Assembly (NCBI GenBank): GCA_030152305.1
Contig: JASKOM010000002.1
Location: 124,001 to 188,000, forward strand
Direction: 5' to 3'
Length of the DNA: 64,000 nucleotides
Source: Campylobacterota bacterium
GTDB lineage: Bacteria; Campylobacterota; Campylobacteria; Campylobacterales; Thiovulaceae
Positions within the stretch are counted from its first letter, which is position 1. Every line of letters begins with the position of its first letter. Below are positions 54,101 through 62,302 of the stretch, piece after piece. A program made the translations under genes and the position numbers. The notes under the pieces are model-generated. The model was not told the DNA's origin. It saw only the letters and a list, made by a program, of their open reading frames with translations, and made no database searches.

Positions 54101-57100
54101 TTAATTTATCTGGATTGATAGAACTAATTTCAGGATTCGCTTTTTTTACAGCTATAGGTTCAGTTATGTTTTTGCCAAATAATTTCACAAGATCGTTAAA
54201 GTCGAGAATTTCAAGTGAAATATTTTTATCTTGTTTTTGAACGATAATTGGTTTTTCTTCAGTTAAATTATTCAAGCTAATTTTTTCGAATGAAAGATTG
54301 TTTTCGACTGATTTTTGTTTGAGTTTTTCAATAATGTTCGCAATTTGCAAACTGTCAAGTGAAACATTTTTATCAACTTTTATGATCGTTTTATTGTCTT
54401 CAGAAATAATTAAGTTAGAATTTATGTCTCCGTCAAAAATATAAGCTTTTTCCCAATTATCTTTTTTGTGATTTGTAACTTCTTCGATTGTTAATTTATC
54501 TGGATTAATCGAACTAATTTCAGGATTTTCTTTTTTTGTAATAACTTCTTGTTTATTTGCAACTATTAACTTAGCATCAAGTTCATTATTGAATAGTTTA
54601 TAACCATCCCAGCTTTCTTTTATATTAATCTTTTTTTGCTCTTCGGTTAATTCTGTTAAGTAAATTGGCTCGAGCGAGATATTATTTTCGTATTTTTGAG
54701 TGATAACAGGTTTTTCTTCTGTTAAATTATTCAAGCTAATTTTTTCGAATGAAAGATTATTTTCGACTGATTTTTGTTTGAGTTTCTCGATTATATTTGC
54801 GATTTGCAAACTATCAAGTGAAACATTTTTATCAACTTTTATGATCGTTTTATTGTCTTCAGAAATAATTAAATTCGAGTTTATATCTCCGTCAAAAATA
54901 TAAGCTTTTTCCCAATTGTCTTTTTTATTGTTTTGAGTTTCTTCGATTGTTAATTTATCTGGATTGATAGAACTAATTTCAGGATTCGCTTTTTTTACAG
55001 CTATAGGTTCAGTTATGTTTTTGCCAAATAATTTCACAAGATCGTTAAAGTCGAGAATTTCAAGTGAAATATTTTTATCTTGTTTTTGAACGATAATTGG
55101 TTTTTCTTCAGTTAAATTATTCAAGCTAATTTTTTCGAATGAAAGATTGTTTTCGACTGATTTTTGTTTGAGTTTTTCAATAATGTTCGCAATTTGCAAA
55201 CTGTCAAGTGAAACATTTTTATCAACTTTTATGATCGTTTTATTGTCTTCAGAAATAATTAAGTTAGAATTTATGTCTCCGTCAAAAATATAAGCTTTTT
55301 CCCAATTATCTTTTTTATTGTTTTGAGTTTCTTCGATTGTTAATTTATCTGGATTGATAGAACTAATTTCAGGATTCGCTTTTTTTACAGCTATAGGTTC
55401 AGTTATGTTTTTGCCAAATAATTTCACAAGATCGTTAAAGTCGAGAATTTCAAGTGAAATATTTTTATCTTGTTTTTGAACGATAATTGGTTTTTCTTCA
55501 GTTAAATTATTCAAGCTAATTTTTTCGAATGAAAGATTGTTTTCGACTGATTTTTGTTTGAGTTTTTCAATAATGTTCGCAATTTGCAAACTGTCAAGTG
55601 AAACATTTTTATCAACTTTTATGATCGTTTTATTGTCTTCAGAAATAATTAAGTTAGAATTTATGTCTCCGTCAAAAATATAAGCTTTTTCCCAATTATC
55701 TTTTTTGTGATTTGTAACTTCTTCGATTGTTAATTTATCTGGATTAATCGAACTAATTTCAGGATTTTCTTTTTTTGTAATAACTTCTTGTTTATTTGCA
55801 ACTATTAACTTAGCATCAAGTTCATTATTGAATAGTTTATAACCATCCCAGCTTTCTTTTATATTAATCTTTTTTTGCTCTTCGGTTAATTCTGTTAAGT
55901 AAATTGGCTCGAGCGAGATATTATTTTCGTATTTTTGCGAATTATTTTTCTGTTCAATTAAATTATCGGAAGACAAACTAACCAATGAAATATTGTTCTC
56001 AACTTTTTTTATTGTTGGTTTTGCATTTTTAATGATAATTTCTTTATTTATTGCATCTGTGTGCGAATCAAACAGATAGATTTGATCCCAAGAATCTTTG
56101 TTAATTTTTGTTAGAATTTTAGGTTCAACAATAGAAATATTTAAGTCTGTTTTTGTTTCAAACGCATAACTTTCTTGTTGTTTGTGTTTAATTTTTTTTG
56201 AACTTTCATTATCTTCATTCATTAAAAGACCAGTTTGATAAGATGAATTTGTATCAAATTTATATAAGTTACTTGCATCTTGTTGCTTTTTATTTATTGT
56301 TACAGTTGGCTCAACTATTAAACTATTTGATTTATCTATTTTCTTAAACACTGGAAGATTTTGTTTTAAAGTTGTTTGATATTTTTTTAAATCACGATCT
56401 TCTTCGTCGTTGTTTGCAGTTAAACCTGTTTGATAAATATCTATTGAATGATTAGCTTCAAGAACATATTGAGTTTGTTTGTTAATTATTTTATGATTTG
56501 TTTCGTTGAACTCATTAACGACAAGACCTTGATTATAATCTTGATCTAATGTTTGATCAAAAATATAAGTCGCTTCCCAGTTTAGTTTAGAACTGTTCGA
56601 GTCTTTATTAACAACTTGCTCAACCTCATCAATTAATGAACTATTTTCTTCAGAATATTCTATTCGGGGAATAATCTTTGTAGCTTGTTTAATTTCTTCG
56701 ATAACAACAAACCATTCATCTGTTAAGACTTGTGGAGAATTTTTTTCATAACCAGTAAGATAAACAATATTTTCGTTGCGACCTTTTGGTAAATCTGAAA
56801 TCATATGTGATGTTTTTATATTTCTTTTGCTGATTTCTTGATAATCCAAAAGAATCGAGTCGTTATTATCTGAATCATTAGAAACATTACTGTGATTATT
56901 TTCTATGCTAGTTATATTACTATTATTAATATCAATAATTTCGTATGTAATATTATTTTCGGGAGTTAATATTATATGTGATTCATTTTGTTCGGATGCA
57001 GATACAGTTTCTGTTAATTTAAAAACAGAAGCTATGAACGATGGAGTTTTGATGTCAAAATCAAAAAAAGTATTTTCAGCAAGATTATCTTTTTTATTTG

Positions 57101-57341
57101 ATATAAGATAATATCCACCGCCAATCGCCATGATTGTGCCAGTGATTAATATTTTTTTTGATTTTGACATAGATATTTTTTCGAATTTAAAATTAAATAT
57201 TTTTTTTAAATTATTTGGTTTTAAAGAAAATAAAAATAATTTATTTTTTAAAGAAATTAAATAAGATTTAATTCCAGTTGTTTTATTTTTTTGAAGTTCT
57301 TTGCATTTTATTTCTAATTGTAATAAACGACTTTTATCCAT
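51132..57341 (-). CDS. Giant single-span repeat protein (2069 residues), ExeB/MshN-like layout
   Basis: A basic cytoplasmic N-terminus of about 65 residues is followed by one membrane span (ILITGTIMAIGGGYYLI, about 65-81). The remainder would be periplasmic. It holds nine copies of an Asn/Lys-rich unit beginning NPEISSINPDKLTIEE and including NWEKAYIFDGDINSNLIISE, plus scattered forms of a W-x3-Y-x-F motif. The C-terminus has ten copies of QPKQEVVQEQ. There are no cysteine pairs or enzymatic motifs. The start overlaps the ATPase gene by 8 bases. ATPase plus single-span periplasmic partner is the arrangement of ExeA-ExeB or MshM-MshN. The stop is TAG. The product resembles an elastic tether, but no function is shown. 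Confidence 0.85.
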   Translation of the reverse strand: MDKSRLLQLEIKCKELQKNKTTGIKSYLISLKNKLFLFSLKPNNLKKIFNFKFEKISMSKSKKILITGTIMAIGGGYYLISNKKDNLAENTFFDFDIKTPSFIASVFKLTETVSASEQNESHIILTPENNITYEIIDINNSNITSIENNHSNVSNDSDNNDSILLDYQEISKRNIKTSHMISDLPKGRNENIVYLTGYEKNSPQVLTDEWFVVIEEIKQATKIIPRIEYSEENSSLIDEVEQVVNKDSNSSKLNWEATYIFDQTLDQDYNQGLVVNEFNETNHKIINKQTQYVLEANHSIDIYQTGLTANNDEEDRDLKKYQTTLKQNLPVFKKIDKSNSLIVEPTVTINKKQQDASNLYKFDTNSSYQTGLLMNEDNESSKKIKHKQQESYAFETKTDLNISIVEPKILTKINKDSWDQIYLFDSHTDAINKEIIIKNAKPTIKKVENNISLVSLSSDNLIEQKNNSQKYENNISLEPIYLTELTEEQKKINIKESWDGYKLFNNELDAKLIVANKQEVITKKENPEISSINPDKLTIEEVTNHKKDNWEKAYIFDGDINSNLIISEDNKTIIKVDKNVSLDSLQIANIIEKLKQKSVENNLSFEKISLNNLTEEKPIIVQKQDKNISLEILDFNDLVKLFGKNITEPIAVKKANPEISSINPDKLTIEETQNNKKDNWEKAYIFDGDINSNLIISEDNKTIIKVDKNVSLDSLQIANIIEKLKQKSVENNLSFEKISLNNLTEEKPIIVQKQDKNISLEILDFNDLVKLFGKNITEPIAVKKANPEISSINPDKLTIEETQNNKKDNWEKAYIFDGDINSNLIISEDNKTIIKVDKNVSLDSLQIANIIEKLKQKSVENNLSFEKISLNNLTEEKPVITQKYENNISLEPIYLTELTEEQKKINIKESWDGYKLFNNELDAKLIVANKQEVITKKENPEISSINPDKLTIEEVTNHKKDNWEKAYIFDGDINSNLIISEDNKTIIKVDKNVSLDSLQIANIIEKLKQKSVENNLSFEKISLNNLTEEKPIIVQKQDKNISLEILDFNDLVKLFGKNITEPIAVKKANPEISSINPDKLTIEETQNNKKDNWEKAYIFDGDINSNLIISEDNKTIIKVDKNVSLDSLQIANIIEKLKQKSVENNLSFEKISLNNLTEEKPIIVQKQDKNISLEILDFNDLVKLFGKNITEPIAVKKANPEISSINPDKLTIEETQNNKKDNWEKAYIFDGDINSNLIISEDNKTIIKVDKNVSLDSLQIANIIEKLKQKSVENNLSFEKISLNNLTEEKPVITQKYENNISLEPIYLTELTEEQKKINIKESWDGYKLFNNELDAKLIVANKQEVITKKENPEISSINPDKLTIEEVTNHKKDNWEKAYIFDGDINSNLIISEDNKTIIKVDKNVSLDSLQIANIIEKLKQKSVENNLSFEKISLNNLTEEKPVITQKQDKNISLEILDFNDLVKLFGKNITEPIAVKKENPEISSINPDKLTIEETQNNKKDNWEKAYIFDGDINSNLIISEDNKTIIKVDKNVSLDSLQIANIIEKLKQKSVENNLSFEKISLNNLTEEKPVITQKQDKNISLEILDFNDLVKLFGKNITEPIAVKKANPEISSINPDKLTIEETTNNKKDNWEKAYILDGDINSNLIISEDNKTIIKVDKKVKEQVVLPTFESIKNQDVNIYKKPKTEQDEIQLPDFPILPVENLKVDKKIKEQISMPSLPTIEGNKNIVVEKQDNSKNWDSTYIFNPSFEPNQAKSIVVTETKEELPHRENNSIKNIDTIKPMKLEPETETNSQTNKNENIPSISLDTIDFNALIKLFSNDEVNNKNNNEAVAKPSIQSIKNDKVKITKNIQPQEIINEEDSLSLEPIELSLIHSENNEEYEHPKTKDSLMNYKYFDKLHDSMIEATEIDLDVEFKNLNVISNVDEPEKNESEPIIQEQPKAEHNLSQQEQPKQEVVQEQPKQEVVQEQPKQEVVQEQPKQEIVQEQPKQEIVQEQPKQEVIQEQPKQEIVQEQPKQVIVQEQPKQEVVQEQPKQEIVTNTQKIEIETDKNGYNTIFLKPILNL
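51212..51500 (-). repeat. 30-bp tandem repeat, 10 copies, encoding QPKQEVVQEQ
   Basis: On the plus strand, CTTGTTTCGGTTGCTCTTGA recurs every 30 bases ten times, with a few substitutions. The unit length is a multiple of three, so copy changes keep the frame. It encodes a Gln/Pro/Lys/Glu stalk at the C-terminus of the giant protein. Confidence 0.95.
52340..55950 (-). repeat. Hierarchical long repeats inside the giant protein gene (390-459 bp units, 1239-bp higher order)
   Basis: Nine units of about 390 or 459 bp lie head to tail. Corresponding points recur at 52612, 53002, 53461 and 54700, giving spacings of 390, 459 and 1239 (= 459+390+390). The blocks starting at 53461 and 54700 appear identical for hundreds of bases, so the 1239-bp block was duplicated very recently. 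Units keep the reading frame. Confidence 0.93.
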
Positions 57342-58131
57342 GAATTAACTCTTTATCTATAGCTGACATAATAATAATACATTCTGAAATTTCTTGATAT
57401 TTTTCTATATTTTCACTGTGAGCTAATTTTAATATATCAAAAATGCCTAATAATAATCTATATAATTTATAAAACCTACCGCCAGTTATGTCATATACAA
57501 CATAACTATGTTTTATAAGTTCAGAAAACTCTATTGAAAAGTCTTCTTTCAACACATTAAAATAATCAACAATATCATCTTCTATTAAAGGTTTAAGAGT
57601 AATTCTATCTTTAAAGCCTTTTGTAAAAAGTAATATTGGGTCTTCGTTATTAAATAAAACTGTGTCCATAGAAAACAAAATTTTTAATCCATCAAATTCT
57701 TCGCTAATTTTATTAAATTGTTTTATTAATTCTAAATTATCATCTCGCAAGTTATCAATAATAACTGTATGATTTATTTTTTTAAAAGCATCATTTACTC
57801 TGATTTTTATTTCATCTAATTTAACTGTTTGAGAAAATCTTTTGCCTCTTAATAAAAAATACATTTCATCTAATAATTCGCGAATATTAATAGGTGGAGT
57901 TTGAATAAGATAGATATCACTTGTAATTGAATCATAAATTGATTTAATCATCGTGCTTTTTCCTGAACCAGCTTCACCATCAAAAAGATAAACACCTCGA
58001 TCATTAGAATATATGACTTCAAGAAATTTTTCACGAGTTTTAATATAAGATTTTGCTTGAAATGTTTGTGCAGATTGATTTAATACTTGAAGGATATTAT
58101 CAAAATTTACTGTGTTAATCCGTTTGGCCAT
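57334..58131 (-). CDS. ExeA/MshM-like AAA ATPase
   Basis: The 265-residue protein has Walker A GEAGSGKST (residues 52-60), Walker B HTVIIDN (about 118-124) and FSMDTVLFNN as a sensor-like segment. The layout (DNA-free AAA ATPase of the ExeA/TniB group, about 265 residues) fits the ATPases that help assemble type II secretion or MSHA/type IV pilus machines. ExeA family members have a C-terminal peptidoglycan-binding domain, which is absent here, as in MshM. It overlaps the giant repeat gene and is transcribed first. A role in a pilus-like or DNA-uptake machine is possible, not shown. Confidence 0.72.
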   Translation of the reverse strand: MAKRINTVNFDNILQVLNQSAQTFQAKSYIKTREKFLEVIYSNDRGVYLFDGEAGSGKSTMIKSIYDSITSDIYLIQTPPINIRELLDEMYFLLRGKRFSQTVKLDEIKIRVNDAFKKINHTVIIDNLRDDNLELIKQFNKISEEFDGLKILFSMDTVLFNNEDPILLFTKGFKDRITLKPLIEDDIVDYFNVLKEDFSIEFSELIKHSYVVYDITGGRFYKLYRLLLGIFDILKLAHSENIEKYQEISECIIIMSAIDKELIHG

Positions 58132-58191
58132 TTTTTATTTAATTAGCTCCCAATTATTTTAATACGGATTTTACCAAAAAAGATAAACAAG

Positions 58192-58217
58192 AACCTCGTT
58201 TTTTATTTCACGAGGTT
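58192..58217 (-). terminator. Intrinsic terminator after infA (end of ribosomal operon)
   Basis: AACCTCG (58192-58198) pairs with CGAGGTT (58211-58217). On the minus strand it lies 16 bases after the infA stop and is followed by CTTGTTTATCTTTTTT. The stem resembles but does not equal the CGATGAGGT word. Confidence 0.75.
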
Positions 58218-58232
58218 AAAAAGATATTTATT

Positions 58233-58451
58233 TTATTTATATCTGTAAGTAATTCGCCCTTTATCGAGACTATATGGAGTTAGTTCAACTTTTACTTTAT
58301 CACCAGGAAGAATACGAATATAATTCATTCTCATTTTTCCAGCAATATGACATAAAATTACATGTCCATTTTCTAACTCAACTCTAAAAGTAGCATTTGG
58401 AAGAGCTTCGATAATTTTACCATCAACCTCAATTACATCGGTTTTCGCCAT
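58233..58451 (-). CDS. infA: Translation initiation factor IF-1
   Basis: The 72-residue OB-fold protein [20 protein letters not shown] ... GRITYRYK is clearly IF-1, which binds the ribosomal A site during initiation. Residues [20 protein letters not shown] and [19 protein letters not shown] are invariant family blocks. It is the last gene of the spc-type operon, after map, as in many epsilonproteobacteria. Confidence 0.99.
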   Translation of the reverse strand: MAKTDVIEVDGKIIEALPNATFRVELENGHVILCHIAGKMRMNYIRILPGDKVKVELTPYSLDKGRITYRYK

Positions 58452-58490
58452 TAATTAACCTTTTTTATTTTTCTTTTTACAATAATTATT

Positions 58491-59246
58491 TTATTTAGAG
58501 AGTATTTCAGCTTTGCCATTAATAATAGCAACAGTGTGTTCATAATGACTGGAATTTTTACCATCTTTAGAAACAACCGACCATTTATCATTTAATAAAG
58601 TTGATTGCACATCAAATTTACAGATCATTGGTTCTATGCAAAAGACCATGCCATTTTTTATTTTTGGACCACTATTCGGAGAGCCACCATCAATATAGTT
58701 TAGAATTTCTGGTTCTTCGTGCGGTTTTCGTCCTATTCCATGACCACAATAATTCGCAAGAGGAACGAAACCTCTATTTCGTATAAACTGTTCAATATGA
58801 TGACTTAATTCTTTGAATCGCATACCATCTTTTATAATCGAAATTGCATAATAAAGAGTGTCTTTGGCACAAGATATTAATTCTTCGTTTTCTTTAGAAA
58901 TTGTGCCGACACCAATTGTTATAGCTGAATCGCCATACCAACCGTTAAGTTCGACTCCGACATCTAAACCGATAATATCACCATTTTGAAGTTTATAATT
59001 TGTTGGAATTCCGTGAATAACAACTTCATTAACAGAAGTGCATATGGAAGAAGGGAAACCATAGAGTCCTTTGAAAGAGGGTTTTGCACCTTTGGAGCGA
59101 ATATAATTTTCAGCGATTAAATCCAATTCCAAAAGAGAAACCCCTTCTTGAACACTATTTGCAAGAATTTTTAGAGTTTCAGCAACAATATGATTTGCCT
59201 CTCGGAGAGCCTCAATTTCATGAGACTTTCTTAAAGGTATAGCCAT
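58491..59246 (-). CDS. map: Methionine aminopeptidase type I
   Basis: The 251-residue enzyme removes the initiator methionine from new proteins. Metal ligands are visible: D in GLDVGVELNGWYGDSA, H in YCGHGIGRKPHEEP, and E residues in FCIEPMICK and the C-terminal SHYEHTVAI. Length and motifs fit type Ia. It sits between secY and infA, the common order in this operon. Confidence 0.98.
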   Translation of the reverse strand: MAIPLRKSHEIEALREANHIVAETLKILANSVQEGVSLLELDLIAENYIRSKGAKPSFKGLYGFPSSICTSVNEVVIHGIPTNYKLQNGDIIGLDVGVELNGWYGDSAITIGVGTISKENEELISCAKDTLYYAISIIKDGMRFKELSHHIEQFIRNRGFVPLANYCGHGIGRKPHEEPEILNYIDGGSPNSGPKIKNGMVFCIEPMICKFDVQSTLLNDKWSVVSKDGKNSSHYEHTVAIINGKAEILSK

Positions 59247-59249
59247 TAT

Positions 59250-60512
59250 TTATAATCCAACAGCACTTATTGTCTCATACTTGCTCATATAAATTTGAGC
59301 CTCTATTTTTCGCATTGTATCAAGGGCAACTTGAACTGTAATTAATACTGCAGTTCCTCCGAAAAAGAATGGAACACCTGCACCTTTAACAAGAAGCCAT
59401 GGTAGAGTAGCAACTAATGCTAAATAAATTGAACCTGTAACAGTTAATTTACTTGCAACATCATTTAAAAACTCTTTTGTATGTTCACCAGGTCTTATTC
59501 CAGGGATGAAACCACCTTGTTTTTTAAGGTTTTCTGAAATATCTTTAGCATTAAAAGTAATTGAAGCATAAAAAAATGCAAAGAAAATGACAAAAATAAA
59601 TGTCAAGAAATGATAAAAATATCCGTTTGGATTCATGAAATCTGCTACAGCTGTAACATATTCATTTTTAGAAGCTTGTAATAAAGTTAAAGGGAACATT
59701 AAAATTGCTGAAGCAAAAATAACAGGAATAACACCACTTAAATTTACTTTAACTGGAATATAATTCATGATTCGTTTATTTTGGTTTTGCATCATCATTT
59801 TTTTAGCATATGTTACAGGAACTCGTCGTTCGCCAAGTTCAACATAAATAATTGATCCAACAGTAACTAAAATAACAGCAAAGATTAATAAGACAACAAG
59901 AAAACTTATTGAGCCATTATTAACAAGACTCATTGTTTGACCAATAGCCGATGGAATAGCTGAAACGATACCTGCAAAAATAATTAAACTTATTCCGTTA
60001 CCAATGCCTCTTTGTGTAATTCTTTCACCAATCCACATTAATAACATTGTTCCAGTTAGCATAGAAAAAGCGGCTAATAAAATAAATGTATCACCATCTA
60101 TCATAACGGCACTTTGACCAGCTTTGCCTGTTAAACTATGTAATCCAATTGCTACACCGATAGCCTGAACGATAGTTATAAAAACAGTTGTGTATCTAAT
60201 TATTTGCATATATTTAGTCATACCATCTCTCTCTTTTTTCATTTGACCAAAAGATGGAAATGTAGCTGCAAGAAGTTCCATAATAATAGAAGCAGTAATA
60301 TATGGCATTATGCCAAGAGAGATAATACTTAATCGTTCAACAGCTTGACCACTGAACATGTTAAAAAGACCCAATGCATTTCCAGCATTGTCATCAAAAA
60401 AAGCTTTTACAACATCGATATCTACACCAGGAACTGGCACATAAGCCAAGAACCTGTATAAAAGTAGAAAACCTAATGTGATAAAAATCTTGTTGGCAAG
60501 TGTTTTATTCAT
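59250..60512 (-). CDS. secY: Preprotein translocase subunit SecY
   Basis: The 420-residue channel protein of the Sec system has about ten membrane spans. Diagnostic blocks are FLAYVPVPGVDIDVVKAFF, SIISLGIMPYITASIIMELL, ITQRGIGNGISLIIFAGIVS and GGFIPGIRPGEHTKEFL. Its position after rplO and before map is canonical. It follows rplO by nine bases. Confidence 0.99.
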   Translation of the reverse strand: MNKTLANKIFITLGFLLLYRFLAYVPVPGVDIDVVKAFFDDNAGNALGLFNMFSGQAVERLSIISLGIMPYITASIIMELLAATFPSFGQMKKERDGMTKYMQIIRYTTVFITIVQAIGVAIGLHSLTGKAGQSAVMIDGDTFILLAAFSMLTGTMLLMWIGERITQRGIGNGISLIIFAGIVSAIPSAIGQTMSLVNNGSISFLVVLLIFAVILVTVGSIIYVELGERRVPVTYAKKMMMQNQNKRIMNYIPVKVNLSGVIPVIFASAILMFPLTLLQASKNEYVTAVADFMNPNGYFYHFLTFIFVIFFAFFYASITFNAKDISENLKKQGGFIPGIRPGEHTKEFLNDVASKLTVTGSIYLALVATLPWLLVKGAGVPFFFGGTAVLITVQVALDTMRKIEAQIYMSKYETISAVGL

Positions 60513-60521
60513 TTAGGGAAA

Positions 60522-60923
60522 TTAGTTACTATTGGTATATGTAACTTTACTATCTTTGATTTTTTCAGCTAAAGCTTTTGCTCCACGACCAATTAATTTA
60601 ATAGCCTCAACATTTTTGTTAAGTTTATAAACTGTTTTGATTGTTGCGACTGTTATTTCGCTTAGCTGTGCAATTTTTGAATATGAGTCAACATTGATAG
60701 CATATGGCTTTTCAACTCTAGATTTAAATCCAACTTTTGGAAGTCGTCTTGCTAATGGTTGTTGCCCACCTTCAAAACTTCTTTTTCTTTTTGAACCTGT
60801 TCTAGCTGTTTGACCTTTGCCACCTCGAGTAGCAGTTTTTCCCATGCCACTGCCTTGACCTCGTCCAACTCTTTTTCTATAATGGGTTGAACTTTCTGCA
60901 GGTTGTAAATTATTTAGAGACAT
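60522..60923 (-). CDS. rplO: 50S ribosomal protein L15
   Basis: The 133-residue protein starts [20 protein letters not shown] and has the glycine-rich [20 protein letters not shown] segment that reaches into 23S rRNA. The C-terminus shows [16 protein letters not shown]. Gene order rpsE-rplO-secY is the usual one. Confidence 0.99.
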   Translation of the reverse strand: MSLNNLQPAESSTHYRKRVGRGQGSGMGKTATRGGKGQTARTGSKRKRSFEGGQQPLARRLPKVGFKSRVEKPYAINVDSYSKIAQLSEITVATIKTVYKLNKNVEAIKLIGRGAKALAEKIKDSKVTYTNSN

Positions 60924-60928
60924 TCAAA

Positions 60929-61375
60929 CTATCCTTTTAATTTGCTAAGTGCTTCGAGAGTTGCTCGAACAACTGTAGACGGATTATTAGAACCAAGAGA
61001 TTTTGTTAAAATATCTTTAATTCCAGCTAGTTCTAGTAAAGGTCTTAAAGCACCACCAGCAATTAGACCAGTTCCCTCACTTGCAGGTTTAAGAAGAATC
61101 TTACTTGAGTTATATTTAAATTCAACCTCATGAGCAATTGTAGAACCTTTAATTTTAATAGTCGTTAAATGTTTAAAAGCATCATCAACTGCTTTTTTAA
61201 TTGCTTCTGGAACTTCTTTAGCTTTTCCAAAACCAACACCAACTCGACCATTTTTATCGCCAACAACTACAAGAGCAGTGAATCTAAATCTTCTACCGCC
61301 TTTAACAACTTTTGTAACTCGTCCAATATGAACAATATTTTCTGAAAAGCCTTCTCGACTTATATTTTTTTCCAT
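60929..61375 (-). CDS. rpsE: 30S ribosomal protein S5
   Basis: The 148-residue protein shows [40 protein letters not shown] and the C-terminal [21 protein letters not shown]5 lies at the mRNA entry and affects decoding accuracy. I placed the start at the ATG at 61375 rather than the TTG one codon upstream. It precedes rplO by five bases. Confidence 0.98.
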   Translation of the reverse strand: MEKNISREGFSENIVHIGRVTKVVKGGRRFRFTALVVVGDKNGRVGVGFGKAKEVPEAIKKAVDDAFKHLTTIKIKGSTIAHEVEFKYNSSKILLKPASEGTGLIAGGALRPLLELAGIKDILTKSLGSNNPSTVVRATLEALSKLKG

Positions 61376-61384
61376 CAACTGCCC

Positions 61385-61741
61385 TTAAAAATTGATTCCA
61401 GAGTTTCGAAGAGAGTTTGCAAACTCTGCAACAACACCGTGGAATTCATAACCATTTCTATCAAATACTATCTTTGTAATACCTTGTGCTTTTAATTGTT
61501 CAGCAAAAGCATCACCAAGTTTTTTCGCACTTTCTTTATTTGCTGTTAAATTCATAGTTTTGCCATGAAGACCAACTAATGTATTTCCTGCAACATCATC
61601 GATAGCTTGAGCACTTAAGTATTTATTAGATTTGAAAATAGAAACTCTTGGAGACTCAACAGAACCACTGATTTTAGCTCTGATTCTCTTTTTTCTTTTA
61701 ATTCTTAGGGCTTTTTTAGCTTCTAAAACTTTTATATTCAT
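61385..61741 (-). CDS. rplR: 50S ribosomal protein L18
   Basis: The 118-residue protein has RIKRKKRIRAKISGSVESPR, VSIFKSNKYLSAQAIDDVAG and ends RNGYEFHGVVAEFANSLRNS, typical of L18, which binds 5S rRNA. It lies between rplF and rpsE. Confidence 0.98.
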   Translation of the reverse strand: MNIKVLEAKKALRIKRKKRIRAKISGSVESPRVSIFKSNKYLSAQAIDDVAGNTLVGLHGKTMNLTANKESAKKLGDAFAEQLKAQGITKIVFDRNGYEFHGVVAEFANSLRNSGINF

Positions 61742-61753
61742 CTATCTAATCCC

Positions 61754-62293
61754 TTATTTTTTAGAAGTCTTACCAGCTTTTCTGATAATTTTCTCATCAG
61801 AATACTTGATACCTTTACCTTTGTATGGTTCTGGCTCTCTGTAAGATCTAATATTAGCAGCAACTTGACCAACAAGTTGTTTATCACTTCCTTTAACGAC
61901 CAAAATATTTTTATCAACAATAACTTCGATTCCAGCAGGAATTGTAAAATTAATTGGATGAGAATAGCCTAATTGTAATTCAAGAAGAGAAGCACCTTTT
62001 ATAGCAGCTTTATAACCAACACCGTTAATTTCTAATTTTTTTTCAAAACCAGAAACAAGACCTGTAACAACACTTTGAGCTAAAGCTCTATATGTTCCCC
62101 ATGATGCTCGATCTTGACGACTTTCACTTAATGGAGAAAAAATAAGAGAATTGTTCTCAAATGTAAAACTAACATTATCTTGAGTGTCAAGTGTTGCACT
62201 TTTTTTGCCTCTTGAAAAAACTATTAATTTGCCATTAATTTCGATTTTCATATCAGCAGGTATAACTACTGGTTTTTTACCGACTCGTGACAT
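61754..62293 (-). CDS. rplF: 50S ribosomal protein L6
   Basis: The 179-residue protein begins [20 protein letters not shown] and ends with the conserved [20 protein letters not shown] and [29 protein letters not shown] is the family block. L6 sits near the sarcin-ricin loop. Gene order rpsH-rplF-rplR is canonical. Confidence 0.99.
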   Translation of the reverse strand: MSRVGKKPVVIPADMKIEINGKLIVFSRGKKSATLDTQDNVSFTFENNSLIFSPLSESRQDRASWGTYRALAQSVVTGLVSGFEKKLEINGVGYKAAIKGASLLELQLGYSHPINFTIPAGIEVIVDKNILVVKGSDKQLVGQVAANIRSYREPEPYKGKGIKYSDEKIIRKAGKTSKK

Positions 62294-62302
62294 AAAAAAC
62301 TC

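Larger units (their letters stand above)
1356..56631. repeat. Dispersed word CGATGAGGT (core GATGAGGT), 41 copies on both strands: putative DNA uptake signal
   Basis: Forward copies (GATGAGGT on the plus strand) start at or near 2440, 3061, 6348, 9084, 11157, 12690, 14880, 16737, 20100, 24667, 26464, 30080, 35643, 37466, 40035, 41373, 46343, 49470 and 52022. Reverse copies (ACCTCATC) start at 1356, 3925, 7938, 10395, 12429, 12666, 14421, 17841, 20308, 26655, 27250, 28510, 31802, 34680, 37261, 40719, 43215, 45625, 47766, 49384, 51859 and 56623. Thirty-three of the 41 have C before the core. At this base composition I estimate about one occurrence by chance. Copies are read as Asp-Glu-Val, Leu-Ile, Thr-Ser-Ser or Pro-His in unrelated proteins. 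Confidence 0.85.

Noticed and set aside
52612-54903. Plus-strand 67-residue ORFs at 52612, 53002, 53461 and 54700
   Set aside because: They are shadows of the repeat units of the minus-strand giant gene and repeat because the units do.
52340-55950. CRISPR array
   Set aside because: Repeat units are hundreds of bases long, coding, contiguous and without variable spacers.
1356-56631. GATGAGGT as a Chi, KOPS or other polar signal
   Set aside because: Copies are nearly equal on both strands (19 and 22) along the whole window. Chi and KOPS show a strong strand bias relative to replication.
1356-56631. GATGAGGT as a by-product of a frequent Asp-Glu-Val peptide
   Set aside because: About half of the copies are read in other frames or on the other strand as Leu-Ile, Thr-Ser-Ser or Pro-His, and three lie outside clear genes.
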